Positions 49,401 through 60,442 of a DNA stretch of 64,000 nucleotides are shown in pieces. This DNA is from Phorcus lineatus. Its lineage: Eukaryota > Mollusca > Gastropoda > Trochida > Trochidae. A model generated the notes under the pieces. It saw nothing but the letters and a program-made list of their open reading frames with translations. It was not told where the DNA came from and did not search any database. The stretch lies in assembly GCA_921293015.1 (NCBI GenBank), contig OV121081.1, forward strand, positions 3,968,001-4,032,000, in the 5' to 3' direction. A program made the position numbers and the translations under genes. Numbering within the stretch: position 1 is the stretch's first letter; every line of letters begins with the position of its first letter.

Positions 49401-52400
49401 GACTGAATCATCAAATTGGTCAAGGTGATAACAGTGAAGAATTCCATGAATTAAAATGTTTTGTTGTCTAAAATTAGGCAGATAGTTTCAGTTGGCTTTG
49501 CTGGACTCTCGGAAAGTGTTCGAGTTTGAACAAAGATCAACTTCAGAGGATACAAAGGAAGCTATTTCTTTCAGGAGAGAAAGGTTACATAGCTGTATAA
49601 AGGTTTATATTGGTACTCCTTGGATGATCCAAATTACTATGAAAACCTTAGTGCGATATCATTCTACTAAGCTTACCTAAGAATTTTAGTTCTTTTTGTG
49701 CTAAAAGGACATGTTCATTTGAAATGATTATTTTTCGTTAAAAAATGTTAATAAATTGACATTCTTTTTTGTTTGCAGAAAACTGGCTGAGAGAAAAGCG
49801 GCTGTTGACAGATGAACTTATTACATTTAAAAAAGAAAAGGACAGGCTACAGAGAGAGACGGCACGTAAAGACGCCCAGCTGCTGGAGGCCAAGACTGAG
49901 ATTGACAAGAGTGCTGCTGCAATGAAGAACGCTGAACTCCAGATCACAACCCTCAAGAGTCAGGTTCGTATGAAAGATTGACCTTGTTAATTCTCTTGAG
50001 CATATAAAAAAAACCCAACCCAATAGCAAAAAGGTTGATAGAATTTCTGTGACTAAATCTCCCTAAAAATGTTGTATTTGTTTACTCTCATTCTAGGTCC
50101 TTCTTTGTAGCAAATTCCTTGATCCATGACTGATATATGATGACTGTTAAACTTTTAAGCCCCCTTGCATGTGATAGCCAAATGGAAGATCCTTAACCAA
50201 TGGTATCATGATATTTTCTGTGTAACTACCACTACCTGTCATGCAACATTGTGAGTTATGTGACAACAGCTGGACCAAAGAGTGGAGCAGCACAAGCTGA
50301 CTCAGCTGAATCTTGAGGAGAAGAGGTCAGAGCTGCTCACTGTGGAGACACAGCTGCGGGAGTTGGAGGAGAAGTATTACAGCAGCACGGTCACCATCCA
50401 GGACAAGGTCACTCAGGATCTCAGGGTCAGTCAGAATAACAGCCTTTATGATCACATTTGTAACACTGTTGGTAGGTGCAGTTTGCTTACAAGAATTCAT
50501 TTGTAAACTTGTATTATGACAAAAGATTGATGACAAGAAATATTACAACTATCTGTTAATATCTAATGTGTGGTTTTACTTTTCATGTTGTTATTTCGCC
50601 TCACAAAAATATTGGTCTTTGGTATCCCCTCCAGGATGAGATTCGGTTCCTGCGGCAAAAGCTTAAGGAGGCTGAACTAGCGGCTGAGAAGGACCGTTAC
50701 CTGCGGGACAAGGCATCAGAGGACAGCTCTCACCTCACCAAGGAGATCGCTCTCCTCCAACAGGAGAACTCAGAGCTCCGTAAACAGATTGAAAGGGTAG
50801 GACTAGAGTCAGTGATAAACTAGTTTTAATGAACTATACATTAATAGAGCAGACAGGCTAGAGTGGCAGATTAATAAAATATACCTTGAGACTTGATCCA
50901 TCGAATAAGAAATGATTGTATTATTACTTTTAATTGATATGTCTTCACAAGTGATATATGTGCTGCTCATCTTTAAACATTTCCATTCCAAGGACAAAGG
51001 GTCCCAACCTTTGAATGTGATTGTATGTTTTACTAAGATGACACTCACATATGAGGGAATTGATATCATGTCTTTGTTTCCACTGTTTGAAATTACTATG
51101 CATAACTAACATAACCTAAAACTTCATTATTCAGGCAAGATTATCAAGCAAATCATAAAAACCAATTGCCTGAAAGTACAGAACTTGAATGAGTAGGACG
51201 TTGACTGGCAGCTGTGCTATGTGTATTGTATGAGAAGACAAGTAATCATGTATCTGACTTTCAGTAATCATGTATCTGACTTTCAGTAATCATGTATCTG
51301 ACTTTCAGTGATCATGTATCTGACTTTCAGTGATCATGTATCTGACTTTCAGTGATCATGTATCTGACTTTCAGTAATCATGTATCTGACTTTCAGTAAT
51401 CATGTATCTGACTTTCAGTGATCATGTATCTGACTTTCAGTAATCATGTATCTGACTTTCAGTGATCATGTATCTGACTTTCAGTAATCATGTATCTGAC
51501 TTTCAGTAATCATGTATCTGACTTTCAGTGATCATGTATCTGACTTTCAGTGATCATGTATCTGACTTTCAGTAATCATGTATCTGACTTTCAGTGATCA
51601 TGTATCTGACTTTCAGTAATCATGTATCTGACTTTCAGTCATCATGTATCTGACTTTCAGTCATCATGTATCTGACTTTCAGTAATCATGTATCTGACTT
51701 TCAGTGATCATGTATCTGACTTTCAGTAATCATGTATCTGACTTTCAGTGATCATGTATCTGACTTTCAGTGATCATGTATCTGACTTTCAGTAATCATG
51801 TATCTGACTTTCAGTAATCATGTATCTGACTTTCAGTGATCATGTATCTGACTTTCAGTGATCATGTATCTGACTTTCAGGAGAGAGGACTGCGAGACAG
51901 CAACGAGCAACGACACTCCCAGAACATTGTGGAGCTGGTGACAAGTCGGGACAAGGAGAAGCAGCTTCAGTTTGAATTGGAACAACTACGGGAACAACTC
52001 AGGCGCGAGACAGAGAAATCTCAACACTATCTTGAGGAGGTAGGGAAACCAGCATCGTGACTTTTGGCTTTGCCACTTGGTAATCTTATACTTGTACTAA
52101 GTCGTAGGCTTGAGAAAGCTAGGGATAGTTAGATTTGGACAGAACTATTTATTAGGTTGTAATAGAAACAAGACTATGTCAATTTATTGTTCTTTTGGTT
52201 CTTTGTGACTACCATGGTTGAACTTAAACTGATTTGAATATTCAGGAGGAACATTTTATATGTGGAGTTAAGATGGTGAAGACCTCAAGCAACTTTTGCT
52301 TAGAATTTCAAGACCTAATAATGCTGCTTTGCCAACTTTGAAGTTATGAACAGACAGTCAATTAGGACAATATCATTAGAAAGATACTGGAGTTTTGTAT

Positions 52401-53440
52401 CATCACTCTCATGAATAATAAGTAAATGATTTCTATTTGGGTAGAGAGGTAAGATTTTTCTATCTTTTCATTATGAACACAAAGCATAAGGACACCCATT
52501 ATGAAAGAAACAGTGAGAACATGAAATCATCTATCTGTTTGTTGTAGTTGACAAAGAAGGACACTGTGCAGGGCAGTACAGAGCAACAGCTGAAGACTGC
52601 CAAATACCGCCTCACTGAGCTTGAGTCTATGCAAGTGGCCACAGATTCAGAAAACACTCAGCTCAGGAAAGACAAGTTGCTGCTTGTTGACCATGTGGCA
52701 GAACTACAGGCTCAGGTAGGGGAAAGAAGTCATGTAGAGGACTTGTACAGCAGACTTTTGAGATTTACTGACACTTGAGCATGGGTAAAGTAAAGATTTC
52801 TAGTTGGGGCTCATTTGTATTATCATTTAATTTTACATTTTAAAAGCAACACAATGACATATAAGTAAATTTGCACCAGCTTTTCTATTTTGAGCGTATT
52901 GTGGTTCTTGAATCAGTCTTAGCCTTCTATTAGTCAATAAAAGCTGTTGTGAATACATAAAGGGTATCTATCTTTTCTTGAACGAAATAGTTTTCATTGT
53001 ATATAGCGTTGAGAAAGTTTATATTTTCATGTCTGACTAGCAGTAACAGGATCATTTTTTACCAGCTGCCATGACAAGCTCAGTAACAATTGATTTCGAA
53101 AGAATTTCTTTATGATACCAACTCTTGGACTTTGACCTTGGACTGACAGCAGATCTATTCCACTGAATGAATGCTGTATTTCCATGATACAATGCAAGCT
53201 TCTGACTGCTTGTTGCAGCTGGAGGACAAGGAGCGGGATGTGCTGCAGATGCAACACGAGTTGGTTTCCATGGAGGCGCGGGTCAGCGAGACCGAGCACG
53301 AGAAGAGTCTCGAGCACACTGTCCAGAGTCAGAAGTGGGAGGAGTTTGGTCGTCTTGCTGAAAGCATGCGGTCTCTCTCTCGTACTATGGCCTCCCAGGT
53401 CGCCTCACCACGCTCAAGCACTAAGATACTGCGATACTAG
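46437..53440 (+). CDS. Coiled-coil protein, about 508 aa, possibly ciliary or centrosomal
   Basis: Eleven coding exons join in phase: 46437-46503, 47848-47959, 48094-48195, 48474-48552, 49067-49181, 49779-49963, 50270-50425, 50635-50796, 51881-52039, 52548-52715, 53219-53440 (stop TAG). The protein has a Ser/Arg-rich N-terminus (MSRTASTFGKQTRSRSSVRN), then VEAEYIKNLQQQIYFLELEA from about residue 73. From there an almost uninterrupted heptad coiled coil rich in Glu, Lys, Gln and Leu runs to about residue 480, followed by a short Ser/Arg tail ending TKILRY. There is no signal peptide, membrane segment or catalytic domain. Coiled coil of this kind, plus an RFX-like X-box upstream, fits a centrosomal or axonemal scaffold, but I cannot name the ortholog. 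The intron after 48195 is U12-type AT-AC; all others are GT-AG. A second possible first exon is at 46790-46904. Confidence 0.9.
46790..46904 (+). CDS. Alternative first coding exon of the coiled-coil gene
   Basis: An ATG at 46790 opens MSRISRPLGSQTPDVYDWSR and continues KLRSRSPSPSRFSHTESK, reaching a donor AAAG|GTACAG at 46904/46905 in phase 1. The canonical exon 1 also ends in phase 1, so both can splice to the exon at 47848, giving N-termini of 22 or 38 residues and proteins of about 508 or 524 aa. The frame is open further upstream to about 46622, and the start could lie there. Both versions begin MSR and are Arg/Ser-rich. Confidence 0.6.
48196..48473 (+). other. U12-type AT-AC intron, 278 bp
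   Basis: The 5' splice site is |ATATCCTTCT, an exact match to the U12 AT-AC donor ATATCCTT. A U12 branch-site consensus TTCCTTGAC lies at 48455-48463 with the branch adenosine 11 bases from the 3' end, and the intron ends in AC (GTGAAC|ACGTGATC). Joining CT to ACGTGATC restores NYLRDQAKKATDMHP in frame. No GT donor exists nearby: the unspliced frame stops at TATCTATATCCTTCTTGA. Confidence 0.9.
51243..51880 (+). repeat. 29-copy, 22-bp minisatellite made of 3' splice sites
   Basis: Exactly 29 tandem units of 22 bp (638 bp) with no length variation. Each unit ends in CTGACTTTCAG, that is, a branch-site-like CTGAC followed by an acceptor. The last unit provides the actual AG in front of the exon at 51881 (GAGAGAGGACTGCGAG). 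Units differ only at their second base (A in 14, G in 13, C in 2). The order from the left is AAAGGGAAGAGAAGGAGACC then AGAGGAAGG. The intron before this exon therefore contains 28 decoy acceptors in perfect copies of the real one. Confidence 0.97.
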
Positions 53441-54745
53441 GGCAGTACTTAGATCCATATTCCTGCTTTATCTATACTCAATGACGTAGTTGCATAGCCA
53501 GTTTACATACAGCGAAATAGATCTCAAGTGGGATATCCGACACATGATATGAAAATATTGACATTTTAACATGTATTTAAGTAACTTAAGTAACAAATTT
53601 GAAGTACATATGTTGTGAACAAACATTTTCTGTCTTGTATGTTTGAAGATTGAATTTGTCAATTTTGCTAAAGTTTTTAATTTCCTTTGCTGGCTGTAGT
53701 TGCAGTACATGAGAACAAAGAACACTTATCTATTTTTATACTTTTGTCTGGAATGCAAATATCTTATTTAAAAAACACTAATTACAAACAATCAGCATGT
53801 GCTTCCCATTTTCCATTAGCTATATTTAACAAACTAATATCTAGCACTTGTTTTGTTTACTGTGTGGAAGAGAAACTGTTATGGACGAACCAAGATTCAT
53901 GTCAAAATTTATTCTTCAGCTACCCATCCTACCTCCACTTGATCTGAATGATGTAATCCATGCAAACATTCCGTCCAGTTTTATTAAATAGTCTTATTTA
54001 TCAAAATGTGCGACCTGTGATATGAAGCTTTGATTATTATTCTCTTTACAAGATTTCTTTTCGCCATGTTTTATGTTATTGTTTGTTTTATGGGTATATT
54101 CATGTATGTATTCATTACATAGTGAAGACAACTAGAAGTATGTATTTATTTATGTAGTGAGTCTACAATAATGCAGCGAATTGACAAAAAACATTCACTG
54201 TACTGTATTAACATTAAAGAAATATGACAATACAAACATTTAGTTTTTGATTTATTTTATTACAATATTTCATTTTCTATAAAAAGATTGGTATTTCAAA
54301 CAAACTTTATTTAATCATATCAAGAATTTACAGAATCTTGTGTTGATTTATATGCATCTTTATTTAACATCATTCACAGTTATATAACACAGCATTAAGA
54401 ATCAACATTTATATGACAATATAAAATTGATTCAGTAATATAATAATTTATAAATGACATCAATATTTTCTAATCACCTCCATGACTTATAATTATGACA
54501 TATCCACATACTATGATTGCCATCATCTCAACTGGAAGAAAGATGCCCAGGGCAGCTCAATATAAATATAAGATTACATTTTTTTTTTTATAAATTTCAG
54601 ATTAAATGAATATGCACACAAAAATAAAGTACTAAGTTATATCACCTTCACAACAATACTTTGACAATAGTCTGCATATTTTTTTAACATACAGGGCTTG
54701 AAACTCCTTTAGTGCTGGGACAGTTATAAGTCCCATATACTAATT
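53441..54745 (+). other. Probable 3' UTR of the coiled-coil gene and spacer
   Basis: AT-rich DNA after the TAG. A plausible poly(A) signal ATTAAA occurs near 54211, giving a 3' UTR of about 800 bases. No open frame or RNA structure of note follows up to the repeat at 54746. Confidence 0.45.
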
Positions 54746-56350
54746 AAGGATTCAGCAGAAATGCTGAATCCTTATTGTTATTGGCGTGTTTTTTATTATT
54801 ATTATTATTATTCCACGATTCTTGTGTACAAAATTCAGCCAAAACTAGCAACTCTATTACAACCAAACTTTACAATCTTATAGCCCTTACAAAAACCTCG
54901 CGACACGAAGCTTTTCAGCCAATTCGGACATTGCATTAAAGGCTCAGTACCACTCAAACTTTTCAAAATTAACATTGGAATTTTTTTCAAAATGTACTTA
55001 GAGACTTGAAACTTTTTTTAAACGATGCGCAATAACATTTCAAGCGAAAAAGTAAATCATGGCAAATTCGTAGCATGAATACTTTCGCCGCCATGTTGCT
55101 TTTTTTGACTTTTTGAAATTTCCGGACCCCATGCATCTTTGAAATGTATCACCTCTGAAGATACTTGCGTCTAAGAGCTGAAAATCTCCAAGAATGTAGC
55201 TGAGACATTGGGAATTTCAGGGTGATTCAGATTTTGATGAAAGTCAAATATTTATTTCTCGGCAACCCTTCAAAGTCGGGCGACTTTGCTCGTTTTAGCA
55301 TATTCAAGGGCAGATAACTCAAAAACCTACCCGTCGAATTTCATGAATTTTGCATGAGAGGTAAACATGATCGAGGTCATCAAGAATCAAGAATAAAATG
55401 AATCGCGAACAGTCATTTCAGTTCACACGAGGGAGTCCAAGTTTGCATCATACTATATGTCAATTAAGTGCGTTAGCAAGGGTTAAATTGCAAACAATTG
55501 AAGGAAAACATCAATATTGAAGAACGGTCAAGACGTGTGACATGTCCAAATGCAGGTACATGCGCTCTTGCATGTGTGAAAGGGCAAAAGTTGACAGAAA
55601 TACTCTACATTGCTTTTGTAGCAAGATTCGCTGAGTGCGTTAGCAAGGGTTAATTTGCAAAGTTGAAGGAAAACACCCTTCCTGTCAAGACATGGTACAC
55701 GGGGCAAAGTTTGAGAGAAACACCCTCTGATGTCTTATATGCGAGCACGTAATTGACAGTGTACAGAAGGACGAAATCGCTCTTTAAAGCAGAAGTCCGT
55801 ACGACTGTACGTATGGTCAAAGTGCGAGATGACCAAATGCACGCAAGTGCGGCAAGAGCTGTCTATATCTGTTCAGACAGGCAGAGAAGCAAGCAAAAAA
55901 GCCTGCCTGACTGACCTGAGCTGACTGACTGACATAGTCTTGATTATTTATATATATTACGATCCTAAACCTATGTACCAGCACTCGGGAACTATATTCC
56001 AGTGTCGGCAAACCACTTGATCTCGCCAAAGGAAAACACTAGCCCTTTTTCAACTTTCAAACCTCTACTGCCTCCCCTCCAGATACCCCTCACATTTTGA
56101 TGTTGTTGCTTTCTTGCCTCAACTGGCAGCAGGCCGTGTACATCGAGTAAACCTCACTTCCGCTCAATTGTCTCTCTACGTACTGAAAACGTATACAAAA
56201 CGTCACTTTGCTTCAGAATACGGCTAAATCAACTGCAGTGTACTAAAAATGTCTTCAAAACGCTATCTTAACTTGGAAAAGCACTTAGTTTGCCCCCCAA
56301 GAGCCACGGGTGCTTATATTTTGCTGAATCCTGGCATTGTCGTCGCTTGC
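54746..56350. mobile_element. Non-autonomous repeat element with hairpin terminus
   Basis: The left end is a perfect 10-bp stem GGATTCAGCA closed by a GAAA loop (54748-54771), followed by a TTA microsatellite (54793-54813) and TCCACG. The right end carries the inverted word TGCTGAATCCTGG (56322-56334) and GTCGTCGCTTGCGAC. Inside, a 40-bp segment containing GTGCGTTAGCAAGGGTTAA is directly repeated at 55468 and 55635. No protein was found, so it looks like a non-autonomous transposon. Its right end lies about 80 bases beyond the ECHDC3 stop codon and may overlap that gene's 3' UTR. Confidence 0.6.
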
Positions 56351-56430
56351 GACTATATTATTTGTTTATGATTATTGTAGCCCTAAGAGTGCTTCAAACA
56401 TCAAGGTCAAACTTCCACCAAACATTGCAG

Positions 56431-58269
56431 TTATTCAGGCAGGTTCATGGAGTGTGTCCAGGTAGGTTTGCGTTTGTCAATGAAAGCCCTGATTCCCTCG
56501 CGTCCATCTTCCAGAGATAGATTGTCCACCATCACTCCACCAGCCAATCTGTGTGTCAAATAGAAATTGTTATACCTGTCCCAAGATATTATTTGGATAG
56601 AAATGACCTTTCACAACCTTTCAGAGTTTCATGGCTATGAACAGAATAGTGACAATCGAACAATTCAGAAGACAATACCTATCACATTATTTCAGAACGA
56701 TGTGATTATACATGTCATGATACCTTATTTTTCAGAGAATTTTAATACAAAAAAACCCATTAATCTTGATGAACACCATTAATTTTTGGCTAGATAAAGT
56801 TTTAAAGTGATCAAAGAGCATCATAATGTGTACAACATATCATGGTACATATATCTTAAAGTGACACAGAGTATGTTTCATAATTTTTAATTTGGCTTTA
56901 GTAAGAGCCAAAATACCTTATGACGTGAGTTCAGTTAAAATCGCCCCCTAAATTTGCATCTTCATCTGTTAAATGCCAAAATTATGATACTTTCTTGTTT
57001 TCACTGATAATCGGACAAAACAGCCCTATCAATGTTAAGAATTCAAAATTATGTGTTCAATTAACGTGTATATTAGTTAAATGACCTTCTTAACTCTATC
57101 AGCCATTTTTTGTCTTTGTATCTGCTGTAAATAATTTTCCGAAATTACGTTTAACTCATTGGTGCGCGCCACTGTCGGGTTTTCAATCACTAATCAGGAC
57201 ATTAACCTGTTTATTGTCATTATTGTGGGTTGATAAGCATTAGGATTCTGCTTTTCTGAAACAACCACTACTTCTCGATACAATATCACCATTTATGAAG
57301 TTTGACATATTTGACTCCAACAACATACTCTGTGCCCCTTTAAAGATCACAATGAAATCCATGATACATTGTCTGATTGTCACAAATTGCGGTGAATCTG
57401 ATTAACAAACACTTTTACCTGAAAAGGTTTGAGCATGTGAACCCAGAAAGCCTACAAAAAAACTCATTCTTCATTTAAGGCTCCATTCATTCTGGAGTAG
57501 AGGTAACTTACAATACTGATATAAGATCTTGTCTTCGTCCTGGGCTTGGATAAGCAAAATACTCTTACCCTTTATTTTATTAGATGTTCAAAGAATGGGT
57601 TACAACAAATTTAGGCTCTACGGTTGCTAAGATACACAATTACCCCAAAGATAAATTGAAAGACTAATCACTTGTATGCTTTCTTCCTCTCTAAGGCCAT
57701 CTGAGCGTAGAATGTGGCTTTACCCAGCGCTGTGACACTCCTACTGACTGCACAGATCCTCCTGGCTATATCTTCTACCTGCAAGGAGTTGTATACAACC
57801 TAGAGTGCGATCTTTCCTTGATATTCTTCAGGTTTGATAAGTACAAGTATATATTATGACAATTTTCATTTGATGGGATGTTGAAGCTCTTTTATTGACC
57901 ATGCTTGAATTCTGTCAAACAAATTGTATATGGCATGAAGTCTGCAAAGAAAGATGACGGATAAACATGAGTGAAACACATCCAGTAATGATAACTAACT
58001 GCAAAAACTGACATGACATTGAGCACTATCAGTATGTGACCTGGACATGTTGCACAAAAAAACTAAGGTAACCTTAGTAACAAATAGCCTTTTTGGAATG
58101 TTGAAAGTTGGCTCAACGTTGGTTTTAAAGTTATGAGATGAGTTGTGAGATGACAACCTTGATCTCTATATGCACATTTTCCCCAGAAAATGTTAATGTG
58201 AATGCCTCACTGTTTTGTCGAGGTCCTCTTCAGCCACCACTCTACTGACCAGTCCATGTAACAGTGCAT
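56431..58269 (-). CDS. ECHDC3: ECHDC3, last three exons (enoyl-CoA hydratase domain-containing 3)
   Basis: Minus-strand exons 58269-58211, 57778-57672 and 56548-56431 join in phase and end in TAA. They encode DALLHGLVSRVVAEEDLD, then SVTALGKATFYAQM, then MVDNLSLEDGREGIRAFIDK with RKPTWTHS. This corresponds to the C-terminal third of the crotonase-fold protein ECHDC3, a predicted mitochondrial enoyl-CoA hydratase-like enzyme. The spacing and the GKATFY and AFxxKRKPxWxH motifs are diagnostic. The upstream exons with the oxyanion-hole residues are not in 58270-58730. They presumably lie beyond 64000 on the far side of the DIRS element. The donor of the middle exon is weak (AA|GTGATT). Confidence 0.88.
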
Positions 58270-58729
58270 CTGGAACAAGCAGTTAGTTACACAGTGTTTA
58301 CAAAGGATTCAGGTCATCATAGATTTTGTATTTCCTGATAAGCAAACAAATAATGGAGAATCAGTGGCAGATCAAGAGGGTTTGAATATCCTCCCTTTGG
58401 AAATTGTCTTAAAAATATCGAGTGAAGCTCTGCCACTGTCACTGTACTAATGTCACGGTAAAATGTCATGATGGGAGTAGAGGTTTTTAGCGCTAATGTT
58501 GACATTCAATCAAAGCTCAAGGCCATAAAATAAACTGGTAGGGCATGTATGATGAGTAAAACAAGTCAAGTAAAGCAAGAATTGTCATTATGATGTCATA
58601 TCTTCTTATGTTGCATATAAAACTAAAAAGTGTTTGTGAATCATTGAATACCAGTGTCTAGATTGTGACAGTTCTTGTAACTTCCTTAAGGGGCATTTTA
58701 GAAGCTGGATTGATGAAGAAGAACGAATA
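58270..58729. other. ECHDC3 intron sequence, no exon seen
   Basis: No minus-strand exon matching the preceding part of ECHDC3 was found. A 62-codon minus frame at 58317-58505 is not related to the family. Confidence 0.5.
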
Positions 58730-58807
58730 ATTTCTTATGGATAGTCAACTTCTTTATTGCATGAATTGCAATTCATGCAATAAAGAAGTTGACTATCCAT
58801 AAGAAAT
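58730..58807. repeat. Perfect 78-bp palindrome
   Basis: Two 39-base arms with no spacer and no mismatch. The arm reads ATTTCTTATGGATAGTCAAC then TTCTTTATTGCATGAATTG. The core GTCAACTTCTTTATT links it to the dispersed repeats at 19690, 25929 and 37864. The palindrome abuts and by three bases overlaps the inverted repeat of the DIRS element. Confidence 0.97.
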
Positions 58808-59138
58808 AGTATGTTTTTGTTTAAACATCATTATTTATACTCACCGTCGATAGTTAACAATATGCCCGATTATCCTAATCTGTCTAATTCCGACAATCCT
58901 TACACAGAGTAAAGACAGAGTTATCGCTGCTCTAGCCTGCATCGAATACTCGCCACCAGGTGGCTAACCCTACGTCATCATTGCTTCTTCTGACGGGCAG
59001 AGAAACCGATCGTACAGAGGGGAGGCCGGATGGGAGCTAACGATTGTTAACTATCGACGGTGAGTATAAATAATGATGTTTAAACAAAAACATACTATTA
59101 TTTAATATACTCTCCTCGATAGTTAACAATATGCCCGA
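58805..59138. repeat. DIRS 3' terminal region: inverted and direct repeats
   Basis: Arms 58805-58861 and 59043-59099 are a perfect 57-bp inverted repeat separated by 181 bases. A 23-bp word beginning TCGATAGTTAACAATATGCC occurs as a direct repeat at 58847-58869 and 59116-59138; its first copy straddles the end of the left arm. DIRS elements carry inverted termini and an internal complementary region thought to template circularisation; this block probably corresponds to the right terminus plus that complementary segment. Confidence 0.8.
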
Positions 59139-59372
59139 ATCCCACAGACGGAGGTGGGTACGAGCGGCCAAGCGATAACAACTCTCTCTTTACACAAGAA
59201 ACTGGGGACCTGTAAGATGACACTCCGCGTGAACCCCTAGGGGACGGAGTGGCCAGCCTTGACCCATCCTCGCTGTGCGAGGAGGTCCGCAACCAAGGTC
59301 GCCAACTAAAATACAAAAGACAACAAACAACCAACTAAGATCATCTCGGGTTTATTCGAATTGGTTCGAGAG

Positions 59373-60428
59373 TTAACGAGTAGGAGGGTGACTCCCGCGC
59401 TGAGGAGCCGAAGGAACTCGCTGCTGGGCGTACACCTGTGCGCCCAGCCGGTTGATCCCCTCCAAATCCTCGTTGGAGATGTCCCGGAGGTAGTGGTTGG
59501 CGAACACCAAGCCTGACTTCCAGAAGCAGCCAGCCATGATGTCCGCCACCGCCAAGTTGCTGTGGAGGGCCATCGTCGCTGAGATGGCCCTGATCTCGTG
59601 CGGATTTGCCCTCGCTGGAGGGTCAAGGTCCGCTGCTTTGTAGGCGTCTAGGACCGCTGAGCGGAGGTAAACGCCCAGTTGTCTTTTATCAATTTCCCGG
59701 ACACTGGTCTGGGAATGTGGGATGAAGAGTCTCCTTCTCCCTTGACGCAGTGTCCGGGTTTTCTCGGCATAGATCCGTAGCGCGCGTACCGGACAGAGGA
59801 GACGATTCTCCTCGTCTGTCGGATCTACGCTCCCGGAAATGGACGGTAACGAGAAGGTTCTACCCCTCTCGTCCGCGGTTTGGTTTTTGCAGATAAACTC
59901 AGGCGCCAGTCCCAGAGTAGCCGACCCCCCATCCCTCACATCAAAACGCAAAAGGTCCGCCTGGAGAGCATGTAGCTCTGAAATCCTGGCTGCGGACCCC
60001 ATTGCGACCAAAAAGGCGGTTTTGATGGTGAGACGGAGGACGGTTGTCTCCGTCAACGGTTCATAGTGGTCAGACTTAAGATGGTTGAGGACCACCGCTA
60101 AGTCCCACTCTGGGGGCCTGAGTTTCATCCGCCCGTCCACATTCCGGTAGGTTCTCACGAGCTCCTTGAGGACCGAGATGTCCAACTGGGGGTCTCGCTT
60201 CCTAAGCACGGACATTATCGCTGCCAGATTGGTGTTAATGGACGAGGCTTTAAGCTTCCTCGTCTCTCGCAGGTAGACCAGGTACTCTGCAACCTGCGGG
60301 ACCGTAACTACCTGGACATCGTACCCCTCCTTGGCGCAGAAAGTCGCGAAAGCCCCCCACTGAGCGTCATAGAGATTCCTAGTGGAGGGCCTCTGGGAAG
60401 TCGCCACCGCCTCGGCAACGGATTTGGA
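59373..60428 (-). CDS. DIRS tyrosine recombinase
   Basis: About 351 codons of a lambda-integrase-type recombinase. The N-terminal SAM-like core-binding domain includes TRNLYDAQWGAFATFCAKEG; the catalytic domain follows. Catalytic residues are Arg in GSAARISELHAL, His and Arg in NPHEIRAIS, Trp in CFWKS and the nucleophile Tyr in FANHYLRDIS, so the R-H-R-Y set is complete. It ends TAG at 59373. The frame is open far upstream (to 62267), but the part above roughly 60430 overlaps the RT gene in another frame and lacks domain character. The true start is probably near 60430-60560, overlapping the end of the RT ORF as in other DIRS elements. Confidence 0.9.
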   Translation of the reverse strand, partial: SKSVAEAVATSQRPSTRNLYDAQWGAFATFCAKEGYDVQVVTVPQVAEYLVYLRETRKLKASSINTNLAAIMSVLRKRDPQLDISVLKELVRTYRNVDGRMKLRPPEWDLAVVLNHLKSDHYEPLTETTVLRLTIKTAFLVAMGSAARISELHALQADLLRFDVRDGGSATLGLAPEFICKNQTADERGRTFSLPSISGSVDPTDEENRLLCPVRALRIYAEKTRTLRQGRRRLFIPHSQTSVREIDKRQLGVYLRSAVLDAYKAADLDPPARANPHEIRAISATMALHSNLAVADIMAGCFWKSGLVFANHYLRDISNEDLEGINRLGAQVYAQQRVPSAPQRGSHPPTR

Positions 60429-60442
60429 AAAACCCGCCCCCG

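Noticed and set aside
51243-51880. CRISPR-like array
   Set aside because: Units are directly contiguous with no spacers, and the context is an animal gene intron.
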